From NCBI GenBank assembly GCA_945869725.1, contig CAMBPO010000057.1, forward strand, positions 1-14,376: 14,376 bases of DNA. The letters run 5' to 3'. The notes beneath the pieces were generated by a model. The model was not told where the DNA came from, ran no database searches, and saw only the letters and a list, made by a program, of their open reading frames with translations. This document shows positions 7,169 through 14,376 of the stretch, one piece after another. Origin of the DNA: Klebsiella pneumoniae (lineage in GTDB: Bacteria; Pseudomonadota; Gammaproteobacteria; Pseudomonadales; Pseudohongiellaceae). The position numbers and the translations under genes are program-made. Within the stretch, counting starts at the first letter, position 1. Each line of letters starts with the position of its first letter.

Positions 7169-8104
7169 ATGAGTGACAGCGTAAAAATTGTCAGTGTACG
7201 TTTTAAGTTGTCTGACTTTCCGCTCTTGGGTCTGCTGCTCTTGGGACTGCTGCTGTTTCTGTCAGCTTGTTCTTTCAGGGACGCACCACAGACCTTTGAT
7301 CAGGCCCGCAAAGACCTTCGTCATGAGGTTTCTTATGACCAGAATGACGAAGGTGATTTTTATTGCGAGTGCGCGTGGCAGTGGACAGGCGAATCAGGTG
7401 GTGAGCTTGATCCTGAGCTCTGTGGTTACCAGCTACGCGCGCAGCCAATACGAGCTAAGCGAACTGAATGGGAGCATGTATTGCCAGCCTCTGCCTTTGG
7501 ACAGACCCTGCAATGCTGGCATGACGGCGGGCGTGAAAACTGTAATCGCACGGATGCAGTTTTTAATGCCATGGAAGCGGATATGCACAATATTGTGCCG
7601 GCCCTGGGTGAGATAAATGCGGATCGCTCCAATTATCACTTTGATGAGATTGCCGGTGATTCCTTTGAGTATGGTGCTTGCAAGTTTCAAGTGGACTCCA
7701 GGCTGCGAATTGCGGAACCACGCGATGCCGTCAAGGGGCAGATCGCACGCATGTATTTTTATATGCACCAGCGTTATGGCTTGCAGTTATCGGAGGTACT
7801 GCAACGGCGGTATCTGCAATGGGATGCTCAGTTTCCAGTGACAGCGTGGGAGATGGAGCGTGACAGACGCATTGCGCGGGTGATGGGGCATCACAACCCA
7901 TTTGTCACCGGCGAGCTGAGCTGGACGCTGGTGCTTGACCCAGTGATGGATGTTCAGATTCGCGGGAATCGTAACAGTATGATTTACCATTTGTTTGAAG
8001 GGTGTCCGGGTTATAGCCAAATTGCAGAGCAGAATCGTGTTCTGTTTGAGTCCGAACAGGCCGCTCTGGACGCCGGATATCGCAAGGCGGGTAATTGTCG
8101 GTAA
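7169..8104 (+). CDS. Endonuclease I family lipoprotein with extra C-terminal Cys/His domain
   Basis: The 311-residue protein begins with a hydrophobic stretch ending in the lipobox LSAC, so Cys34 is probably lipidated. The next residues are Ser and Phe, with no Asp at +2, which favours the outer membrane. Residues about 42-245 match the EndA/Dns/Vvn endonuclease I family. FYCECAW is at 64-70, the catalytic EWEHVLPASAFG at 100-111 has His103, and MHNIVPALGEINADRSNY (139-156) carries the metal-binding Asn. Many cysteines (66, 68, 85, 116, 125, 171) fit disulfides outside the cytoplasm. These enzymes cut DNA and RNA non-specifically. Residues about 262-311 are an extension not found in classic family members, with IRGNRNSMIYH...GCPGY...AGYRKAGNC (His274, Cys279, Cys310). 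It resembles small Ada-type zinc-binding modules. The gene lies 50 bases after the amidohydrolase pair and ends before a strong terminator. Confidence 0.92.
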   Translation: MSDSVKIVSVRFKLSDFPLLGLLLLGLLLFLSACSFRDAPQTFDQARKDLRHEVSYDQNDEGDFYCECAWQWTGESGGELDPELCGYQLRAQPIRAKRTEWEHVLPASAFGQTLQCWHDGGRENCNRTDAVFNAMEADMHNIVPALGEINADRSNYHFDEIAGDSFEYGACKFQVDSRLRIAEPRDAVKGQIARMYFYMHQRYGLQLSEVLQRRYLQWDAQFPVTAWEMERDRRIARVMGHHNPFVTGELSWTLVLDPVMDVQIRGNRNSMIYHLFEGCPGYSQIAEQNRVLFESEQAALDAGYRKAGNCR

Positions 8105-8138
8105 CCCTTAATCATTAAAAAAACAGTAAAAAATAGAC

Positions 8139-8171
8139 AAAAAAAACGGCGCCCTTAGGCGCCGTTTTTTT
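8139..8171. terminator. Bidirectional Rho-independent terminator
   Basis: ACGGCGCC (8146-8153) and GGCGCCGT (8158-8165) form an eight-base-pair GC-rich stem with loop CTTA. An A-tract precedes it and a T-tract (8165-8171) follows, so it works on both strands. It ends the endonuclease transcript from the left and the TonB-receptor transcript from the right. Confidence 0.93.
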
Positions 8172-8192
8172 CATTTACTTACAAGCGTTAGA

Positions 8193-11100
8193 TCAGAACC
8201 TGATTCGTGCGCCCATCTGCATTGACCAGCGCGATTCTCCGCGGTTGTCACGCAGTGTCAGATCGCGGATGTCACTCTGGCTGAAGTTGTAAACATACTT
8301 TCCAGTGGCTGGATCGATGCCCGCAAAGCGTGCAACACCTGAACCGCCGGGGAAGCCTACTTCACGAATCACACCCCAGTCTTTGTTCAGCAGGTTGCCA
8401 AGGTTGGCTATATCAAACCAGATCTCGCCTTTTCTGCCTGCGATAAACGGAAACTCCTGGGAAATACGCAGATCCATCTGGCGCACGTATGGAGCCTGAG
8501 CGCCGTTTACAGTTGCGATACCCCCTTTGTCAGCGGCCAGGTACTTCTGGCTGTCGACAAAGTTGAAGAAGGCAGCTTCCATGGCTGAGCCACCGGTGAA
8601 CAACACTTGACCCGGAGCGGCCGGCACGAAGAGCGGATCTACACCGGAGCGACCGTCACCGTTTGCATCGTTCACAAAGGTATAGGTAAAGGGTCTGCCA
8701 CTGCGAGCTTCAAAGAACAGGCCAAAACTGGTTTCCAGTCCGGCGATGAATTCCTGACGATAGTTCAGGCTCATGGTGAGTCGGTCTTTAATGGCGTAGG
8801 CGGAATTCTCTGCTATATCGGCATTACGATCAGCACGGATGGCATTGTTCCAGTTGCTGGCGGCTTGTGAGCTAGTCAGAGTGTTTACTTCAGTCGCGTT
8901 GGTGCGGGTATACGCCACACCCCATGACCAGTTGTAGTCAGGACGACCCTGCAGACTCAGTGTCAATTGTTCGCCATCACCTTTGCTGGTTGGGCGTGCA
9001 ATGGTGCTATCGACGCTGAAAGCGCGATTGCGGTTAGCGGTCGCCTGCGCGGCCGCGCCAGTGAATACACCCGGTACTGTGGTAGTCCAGTAATGTGGAC
9101 GTCCGTCAGGATGTTTGCCGTTTGGTGCACCAAGGTTTTGTTTCTCGTAGCGGATACCTTCCTGCACTTCTGTCATCACGACTTCTGCGCTTGCCACCAT
9201 TTCATACCAGGGCAATTCGTAGTCAACCGCCAGGTTGGCTTTCCATGCGGACGGCAACTTCAGTGACGGATCAACGAAGTCAACAATACCGCCTTGGCCG
9301 GGTGGTGGACGGCTGCCGGGCTGGTTGTTTGGATCTGCACTGAATCTGATGCCGTCAGCAGTGGGGTTGAAGCTAGTGATTGCACCGGTGTTAACACTGT
9401 TATTGGAGTATGGGTTAGACAGCCAGACGTTGGCCGCAATACCCTGGAACAGGCCGATACCACCACGTATTTGAGTGCGTTGGGCCAAGGCAGGCTGCCA
9501 GTTGAATCCAAGACGTGGTTGAAGCAGTCGATTACCGTTAACGGTTGAGTCGTTGCGCAAGCCAAACGTGGTTGAAGCGACGGAATTAAACAGTGGTGTG
9601 TCATTGGTACGCGGAATATCAAGACGCAGACCCGCGGTGATATTCAGGGTTTCGCTGATATCAATCGTGTCCTGAACAAAAAATGCAACGTTTTCCAGTG
9701 TCCACTCAGCCGCTCGTGTATTCACGTCACCCTGTGTCGGGTAAAACAGTGAATAAGAACCAGGACGACCTTGGCGGAACGCTTCAATTCCGTAGAAGTC
9801 ATAAACTCCAAATTGGTCACGACCAAAAAGGTTGAACAGATTTTGAGACTGGTATTCAGCACCAAACTTCACTTCGTGACGGCCGTTGTACCAGGTCGCT
9901 GCGCCCGTGACGTTGTCAGTTTGAGTAATCAGTTCGTTGACATGACGGAATCTTTCTGTGCCTAACCACAGTGAATCTGCGCCAGAACACGTTGTGCTGT
10001 TCAGACAGATTCGAATGGAAGGCAACGGGGTGCCGATATCCCAAAGTGATGTCTGATCAGCGCGGCTGACAGACAGTTCTGTGTACAGGTTGGGTGTCCA
10101 ATCACTGTAAAGCTGGCCAACAAAGCTTTCGAAAGTTTTGTTATTGTTGTGCCAGAAACTGGACAGTGACAGCTGTCGTGCGTCGATGTTACGCAGGAAA
10201 GGCTCTACCTGTTCAGTTGAGTTGTAGCGGAAACTGGCGCGGTGTTGTTCGTTAATGTTCCAGTCGATCTTTACCAACAAATCTTCAATGTCGGTATCAA
10301 GGCTGGCGGGAGCTTCAAAGCTGCCTGCGTCAAAGCCCCAGACGTTTTTGGCGATATTTTGCACGTCCTGGATATTGGCTGTGGTGATGCCCCGAACGAT
10401 TTGTGCTGCATTTGAACCTGTCGGGCCGAATGTTGGAGCTGCTGCAGAGCGCGTGAAAGTCTCGTAACTACCAAAGATGAACAGGCGATCCTGGATCAGC
10501 GGGGCACCGATGGTGAAGCCCTTGGTGCTTTCATCCTTGAATCCAGCAAAACGATTGCCATTACGCTTTCCGGTCCAGTCGCTGTCGCCAAATACACCGT
10601 ACACTGTGCCAGTGATTTCGTTAGTGCCTGAGCGGGTGACCGCATCAACGCTGGCACCGGTGAAACCTGAACGCGACACATCAAAGTTGGTCAGGGCGAT
10701 GTTGATCGATTCGATGGAGTCGATACTGATAGGCTGACGCACTGTGGGCAGGTTATTGGATTCCAGACCAAACGCATCGTTAGTTGATACACCGTCAATA
10801 CGGATATTGTTAAAACGCGTGTTCTGACCGCCAGCGGAAATCTCGCCGCGCTCTTTATCCGTCTGGGCAATGCGCGGGTCGGTGCGGATGTAATCCTGAA
10901 TATTACGGCCGATGGACGGCAGGGCTTCGATCTGATCGCGTCCGACGATTGAACCACTACCCATGCGGCTGCTGTCAAAAACACTTCCGACTCGTGAGCC
11001 GGTCACAGTGATTTCTTCAACGGAGACACTGCTGCCAGAGGCTAATACCAGTTCCAGCGATGACGTATCAGACAGTTCAAAATACTGACCATCCAGCGTT

Positions 11101-11381
11101 GCCTCGAGATTGTTGCCGGAGGCAACGATTCGGTAAGGCCCCCCTACGCGAAGGCCGCGAGCACTGAATCTGCCCTCTGCATCTGTTGTCAAACGACTGA
11201 CAGTGCCGGTAGGGATGTGCAGAATTTCAACTGCAGCCCCTGATACGGGCGCACCCTGTGCGCTTAAAACGCGACCGCCAGCCGCCGCTGAGGTCATCTG
11301 CGCAAACGCATGAGGTGCGCTCAGTGAGCCGACTATCAGCCCGATACTGAGCGCAAGCGTGGATATCTTCTTGAGTTTCAT
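8193..11381 (-). CDS. Oar-like TonB-dependent outer membrane receptor
   Basis: The 1062-residue protein has a signal peptide (cut after Ala27, AFA|Q). A carboxypeptidase-regulatory-like beta domain follows (about 34-122, with GGRVLSAQGAPVSGA and TTDAEGRFSARGL), then a TonB-box-like EEITVTGS (132-139). Next come a plug domain (about 145-255, with RIDGVSTNDAFG and SIESINIAL) and a long outer-membrane barrel ending in MGARIRF. The terminal Phe is the usual barrel-assembly signal. The order of domains and the size match the Oar family, which moves large or unusual substrates across the outer membrane using TonB energy. No substrate can be named. AAGGAG lies five bases before the ATG. Upstream, 106 bases separate it from the glycosyltransferase on the same strand; this gap shows no terminator, so read-through is possible. 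Its 3' end shares the terminator at 8139-8171. Confidence 0.92.
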   Translation of the reverse strand: MKLKKISTLALSIGLIVGSLSAPHAFAQMTSAAAGGRVLSAQGAPVSGAAVEILHIPTGTVSRLTTDAEGRFSARGLRVGGPYRIVASGNNLEATLDGQYFELSDTSSLELVLASGSSVSVEEITVTGSRVGSVFDSSRMGSGSIVGRDQIEALPSIGRNIQDYIRTDPRIAQTDKERGEISAGGQNTRFNNIRIDGVSTNDAFGLESNNLPTVRQPISIDSIESINIALTNFDVSRSGFTGASVDAVTRSGTNEITGTVYGVFGDSDWTGKRNGNRFAGFKDESTKGFTIGAPLIQDRLFIFGSYETFTRSAAAPTFGPTGSNAAQIVRGITTANIQDVQNIAKNVWGFDAGSFEAPASLDTDIEDLLVKIDWNINEQHRASFRYNSTEQVEPFLRNIDARQLSLSSFWHNNNKTFESFVGQLYSDWTPNLYTELSVSRADQTSLWDIGTPLPSIRICLNSTTCSGADSLWLGTERFRHVNELITQTDNVTGAATWYNGRHEVKFGAEYQSQNLFNLFGRDQFGVYDFYGIEAFRQGRPGSYSLFYPTQGDVNTRAAEWTLENVAFFVQDTIDISETLNITAGLRLDIPRTNDTPLFNSVASTTFGLRNDSTVNGNRLLQPRLGFNWQPALAQRTQIRGGIGLFQGIAANVWLSNPYSNNSVNTGAITSFNPTADGIRFSADPNNQPGSRPPPGQGGIVDFVDPSLKLPSAWKANLAVDYELPWYEMVASAEVVMTEVQEGIRYEKQNLGAPNGKHPDGRPHYWTTTVPGVFTGAAAQATANRNRAFSVDSTIARPTSKGDGEQLTLSLQGRPDYNWSWGVAYTRTNATEVNTLTSSQAASNWNNAIRADRNADIAENSAYAIKDRLTMSLNYRQEFIAGLETSFGLFFEARSGRPFTYTFVNDANGDGRSGVDPLFVPAAPGQVLFTGGSAMEAAFFNFVDSQKYLAADKGGIATVNGAQAPYVRQMDLRISQEFPFIAGRKGEIWFDIANLGNLLNKDWGVIREVGFPGGSGVARFAGIDPATGKYVYNFSQSDIRDLTLRDNRGESRWSMQMGARIRF

Positions 11382-11487
11382 TATGTCTCCTTGTGGGGAA
11401 GAGGTTTTGGGTAGCTGTTTGTTGTCATGTTGCGATCATGTCTTTACAGCCTGAGTTGCACTGCTGCTGCCATTCAGGTCATTTTGG

Positions 11488-12579
11488 TCATACGGGTATA
11501 TGCTGGTGCGTGGATCGGTTAAGTACGGGCGACATGATAGTGCGCCCGGACACTTGTGACCATACCCTGTTTGCAAGATCGTGAACGCTTGTGATGGGTT
11601 GATCGGGGGATTCGTGTGCGATCCAGGAAGCCAATTCGCGGGCAACGTCCGGATACAGTACCTGCACTGGCTTTTTATTGCCGAGCCAGAGAGCAACCGC
11701 GTCGACATCCACGTCATCAATACTTTCAGCGAGTCCCAATAGTTTGAGATTCAATACATTTGAGAGTTGCTCGACCTGACCTTTTAGTGGCTTCACCAGC
11801 AACGGGCAGCCCATGTGTATGGCTTCGCTGGCCAGTTCGAATCCGGCATTGCCGATTACGCCACTGCAACGCGCCATGGATTGCTGAAAAGTCTGTCTGG
11901 CAGGTTTGAATATCTTAACGTTACCGCACTGGCTGTCTTCTGTCGCATCAGGGTGATAGACCTCAAAGCGGGTGGCAGGAAGTCGATTGAGCACAGAGAT
12001 CAAGGATGTAAGATTCTCAAAGGGCAGATACACAAGGACAAGATCGTGTTCGATCGTGCGTGGAAAAGGGTTTGTCTCGATGATGGGTGGCAAAATTGGC
12101 TCCCCAAAAGAGTCCCAATGACAGCCTAGTTTGATCTGTGCCGGCGCATACCAAGTGAATAACAGTTGGCCTATGCCTGACGGTACCTTCGGGATATCGT
12201 AACAAAATGCATATTGGCGACTGATACCAATGCAGCGCTTTTTGGCGATTTTTGCGGCCCAAGCTGTCACTGGTTCGAAGTCGGTCAGCACCAGATCATA
12301 AGAGGATACATCCAGATTGCGAACTTCTTGTACAAAGCGTCCGAAACCAGATTTTTTGATGGTATTGATGCGATCAATGCGACCGTTTTTGACAACAAAT
12401 GTCAGGCCCTGGCGTAATCGGTAATCGCCAAACGGAGCCATATCAAAATAGCGTTCTGCGGGTCTGCCGCTGAACAGATAATCAACGCTCAAGCCATGTT
12501 CTGCCAGCGCGGGAGCCATCGCACGAGCACGGGAAATATGGCCGTTGCCAGTGCCTTGTACGCCATAGAGAATTTTCAT
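11488..12579 (-). CDS. MJ1255/VC2487-family glycosyltransferase (GT-B fold)
   Basis: The 363-residue protein opens with MKILYGVQGTGNGHISRA, the Gly-rich N-terminal loop of the MJ1255/VC2487 family, which is related to MurG and diacylglycerol glycosyltransferases. In the C-terminal half, GNAGFELASEAI (about 236-247) and PLLVKPLKGQVEQ with its EQ pair form the expected nucleotide-sugar donor site of a GT-B enzyme. There is no signal peptide and no clear membrane span, so it should work in the cytoplasm or at the inner face of the membrane. Acceptor and sugar are unknown. Its ATG overlaps the stop of the PAP2 phosphatase gene (ATGA, 12576-12579), so the two are translationally coupled. A lipid acceptor, such as diacylglycerol or a polyprenyl phosphate made available by the phosphatase, is a reasonable inference but is not shown by the sequence. 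Confidence 0.88.
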   Translation of the reverse strand: MKILYGVQGTGNGHISRARAMAPALAEHGLSVDYLFSGRPAERYFDMAPFGDYRLRQGLTFVVKNGRIDRINTIKKSGFGRFVQEVRNLDVSSYDLVLTDFEPVTAWAAKIAKKRCIGISRQYAFCYDIPKVPSGIGQLLFTWYAPAQIKLGCHWDSFGEPILPPIIETNPFPRTIEHDLVLVYLPFENLTSLISVLNRLPATRFEVYHPDATEDSQCGNVKIFKPARQTFQQSMARCSGVIGNAGFELASEAIHMGCPLLVKPLKGQVEQLSNVLNLKLLGLAESIDDVDVDAVALWLGNKKPVQVLYPDVARELASWIAHESPDQPITSVHDLANRVWSQVSGRTIMSPVLNRSTHQHIPV

Positions 12580-13154
12580 ATCAGCACCAGAGAGTGAATA
12601 AATACCGTAGTTGACGTGCCAAGGGTTGCGCCTGCCAGTGTGTCACCCGGGAAGTGCACACCCAGCATCACGCGGGACACGCCGACCATGACTGCCCAAC
12701 CGTAAAATACGCCGATCAGCATCGTTTCGGCATTGATACCAAAGGTTGAGCTGGCATCAGTCAAGGACAGCGTGAGTGCCGTTGCAAATATGAAGGCACC
12801 CGACGTATGGCCGGAAGGAAAACTGAAGTGGTCTGAAGGGATAATGACGCTGCTGAATCCCGGTATTATCTGTGCGGGGCGACTTCTTTTTAAGCCATTT
12901 TTCAGAATAAAGTAGATTGGGCGTTCCAGCATGAAGCTGATGCAAAGCAAACTGAAAAAGTGAGACCCTGGTTCCTTTATCAACATCCAGCAGAAGATTG
13001 CGCTGAGAACGTATAAGTGGCCATCTGCCGTTGCGGATATCTTTCTGAAGGGGGCACAAGTCCTGTCGCTGCGAAAGGCTTTGTGAAAAGCAGCCTCATC
13101 CAGCCTTTTCAGGGCATACAACAGGGGTATGCAATTGGCTATGATTTTTGTCAT
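12576..13154 (-). CDS. PAP2-family membrane phosphatase
   Basis: The 192-residue protein carries all three motifs of the acid phosphatase/PAP2 family. These are K-x6-RP with Lys85, Arg92 and Pro93; PSGH with the proton-donor His116; and SR-x5-H-x3-D with Arg161, the nucleophile His167 and Asp171. Several hydrophobic stretches (about 46-60, 66-84, 118-132, 145-160, 172-190) indicate an inner-membrane protein with the active site near the periplasmic face. Family substrates include phosphatidic acid, phosphatidylglycerol phosphate and undecaprenyl pyrophosphate; the sequence does not tell which applies here. It overlaps the downstream glycosyltransferase by four bases. The ATG at 13154 is preceded immediately by AAGGA, with no spacer. 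That would be an inefficient ribosome site, but I see no better in-frame start. The gene is divergent from the phospholipase gene across 143 bases. Confidence 0.9.
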   Translation of the reverse strand: MTKIIANCIPLLYALKRLDEAAFHKAFRSDRTCAPFRKISATADGHLYVLSAIFCWMLIKEPGSHFFSLLCISFMLERPIYFILKNGLKRSRPAQIIPGFSSVIIPSDHFSFPSGHTSGAFIFATALTLSLTDASSTFGINAETMLIGVFYGWAVMVGVSRVMLGVHFPGDTLAGATLGTSTTVFIHSLVLI

Positions 13155-13159
13155 TCCTT
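13155..13159 (-). promoter_or_regulatory. Shine-Dalgarno-like AAGGA abutting the PAP2 start codon
   Basis: The minus strand reads TAAGGA directly followed by ATG (13154-13152). Spacing is zero instead of the usual five to nine bases. Either translation starts are weak here or initiation uses another signal. Confidence 0.4.
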
Positions 13160-13177
13160 AAATGTAACTGCAAAAGT

Positions 13178-13193
13178 TGACAAATTTATGTCA
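13178..13193. repeat. TGACA-N6-TGTCA dyad in the PAP2/phospholipase divergent region
   Basis: The arms 13178-13182 and 13189-13193 are exact reverse complements with a six-base spacer. The left arm is part of TTGACA (13177-13182), a perfect -35 box for the plus strand, but the sequence 17 bases on (AATCTG) is a poor -10 box. It may be a regulator site; a five-base arm can also occur by chance. Confidence 0.3.
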
Positions 13194-13297
13194 GTGTTGA
13201 ATCTGTTGTTTGCGGGGGGTGAGCGGCCCGCTGTCACACTGTTGTCGCAGCCACAGGAAATACTTTTAGCTTCATAATCCGCGTGTAGGACTGTTCT

Positions 13298-14376
13298 ATG
13301 AATGTACGGTTGTTTTTATTAACAGGCATTGCCAGCGTGCTGATGGCGCTTCTGACTCCCGCACCCTCACAGGCTGATCCAGGCTGTGAACCGTTATCAG
13401 CCGATAACGCACAACAATGTTTAAGACTCAATCAATTACAGGTACTCGGAACTCATAACAGTTACAAACGTTGGCCATTAACTGACCTTATCGCACAGCT
13501 TGATACGTATCGCGCTGGATGGGCGAGGGATATCAGTTATGAGCACCGCCCACTTCCCGAGCAACTTGAGCAGTTTAATGTTCGTCAGTTTGAGCTTGAC
13601 GTGTTTGCCGATCCTGATGGTGGTTTGTATGCCGATCCAGCTGGCAGCAGGTTGGTCATTGACGCTGATGTTGCCCGTGACCGTGAAGTGATGCGAAAGC
13701 CAGGGCTTAAAGTTCTGCACTCTCAGGATATTGACTATCGAAGCACCTGTCTGACCTTAGTATTGTGTCTTGAACAAATAAGAGACTGGTCCCTTGCCAA
13801 TCCCGCGCATCTTCCCATCATGGTGATGATCGAGTTTAAAGACGGAGCCCGCCCAGACTGGGGGCCGATTGAATATGTTGAGCCTGTAATCTTTGATCAG
13901 GCTTTGCTGCTGGGTGCAGATCGTGAAATCTGGCAGGTGTTTGAACGCAGTCATGTCATTACCCCGGATGACGTCAGGGGCAGTTATGCGACATTGGAGC
14001 AATCCATTATAGAAGAAGGTTGGCCAACACTGGCTGAGAGTCGCGGTAAAGTTATGTTTGCCATGGACAATACTGGCCGGCATCGTGAAGATTATCTTGC
14101 CGGGGCTCCTGCATTGGAGTCACGCGCCATGTTTGTCAGTGCTGAACCGGGACATCCTGCAGCAGGTTTTGTCAAAATGAACAATGCGCTTGACGATCAT
14201 GCATTGATCAGCGATTACGTTGCGCGTAATTACCTTGTTCGCACCCGTTCAGATGTACCGACTGAAGAAGCGCGGTCCGGTGATACAACCCGGCGGGAAT
14301 TGGCTCTTGGCAGCGGTGCTCAGTTTGTCAGCACGGATTATATCGAGCCGTCACCGTTCGGATCGGGTTACAGGGT
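13298..14376 (+). CDS. Exported Ca2+-dependent phosphoinositide-type phospholipase C, 3'-truncated by the window edge
   Basis: The frame from the ATG at 13298 stays open to the end of the window, giving 359 codons. A signal peptide (hydrophobic residues 4-19, likely cut after Ala26, SQA|D) sends it to the periplasm or outside. The body matches the bacterial Ca2+-dependent PI-PLC family (Pfam PI-PLC-C1). LGTHNSYKR holds the first catalytic His53, YEHRPL is at 81-86, QFELDVFADPDGG supplies Glu99 and Asp101, and KVLHSQDIDYRSTC supplies the second His141. A later segment reads MVMIEFKDGA. Such enzymes cleave phosphodiester head groups of phosphoinositides or related lipids; the true bacterial substrate is uncertain. 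The ribosome site is weak (GGA eight bases upstream). CATAAT at 13273-13278 is a fair -10 box but lacks a good -35. It is divergent from the PAP2 gene. Confidence 0.88.
   Translation, partial: MNVRLFLLTGIASVLMALLTPAPSQADPGCEPLSADNAQQCLRLNQLQVLGTHNSYKRWPLTDLIAQLDTYRAGWARDISYEHRPLPEQLEQFNVRQFELDVFADPDGGLYADPAGSRLVIDADVARDREVMRKPGLKVLHSQDIDYRSTCLTLVLCLEQIRDWSLANPAHLPIMVMIEFKDGARPDWGPIEYVEPVIFDQALLLGADREIWQVFERSHVITPDDVRGSYATLEQSIIEEGWPTLAESRGKVMFAMDNTGRHREDYLAGAPALESRAMFVSAEPGHPAAGFVKMNNALDDHALISDYVARNYLVRTRSDVPTEEARSGDTTRRELALGSGAQFVSTDYIEPSPFGSGYR

Noticed and set aside
7143..7172. Nine-codon mini-ORF (TTG start) after GGGAGG, ending over the endonuclease ATG, as a possible leader peptide
   Set aside because: The spacing from GGGAGG to the TTG is only three bases, and such a short frame can arise by chance. 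The endonuclease has its own GGAG site.

Overview
The window looks like chromosomal DNA of a Gram-negative, probably marine or other aquatic gammaproteobacterium. This is inferred from the gene content: a large Oar-like TonB-dependent receptor, several exported hydrolases, a lipoprotein-type endonuclease I and an MJ1255/VC2487-type glycosyltransferase. Base composition is moderate throughout. I see no insertion sequence, phage gene, CRISPR array, tRNA or rRNA. Genes are densely packed, and no stretch over 300 bases lacks a gene.

Left part (1-2757). The window opens inside a subclass B3-type metallo-beta-lactamase whose C-terminal 123 codons are present. It faces a crotonase-fold gene on the minus strand that most likely starts at a TTG. 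The crotonase gene is divergent from an AhpD-like 'peroxidase-related' gene. That gene converges on a minus-strand SRAP-domain gene (YedK/HMCES type, abasic-site DNA-protein crosslinker), whose start I move downstream so that the catalytic cysteine is residue 2.

Centre (2758-8171). A compact divergent promoter region, built on a 9-bp inverted repeat, separates the SRAP gene from a plus-strand run of exported proteins. These are a 975-residue amidohydrolase with two amidohydrolase-like halves, a 436-residue amidohydrolase-like protein, and an endonuclease I lipoprotein with an added C-terminal Cys/His domain. Of the three amidohydrolase-like units only the C-terminal half of the first keeps the metal-binding residues. 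The run ends at a strong two-way Rho-independent terminator, shared with the gene arriving from the other side.

Right part (8193-14376). Three minus-strand genes follow. A PAP2-family phosphatase and a GT-B-type glycosyltransferase overlap by four bases, and a 1062-residue Oar-like TonB-dependent receptor lies 106 bases further on. Divergent from the phosphatase, an exported Ca2+-dependent phosphoinositide-type phospholipase C gene runs off the right edge. The phosphatase, glycosyltransferase and phospholipase together suggest lipid or glycolipid turnover at the envelope, but that link is inference.

I found no clearly new defence or mobile system. The most interesting items are the catalytic-plus-pseudoenzyme amidohydrolase set, the symmetric divergent promoter, the endonuclease fusion and a crotonase that lacks the usual hydratase glutamates.
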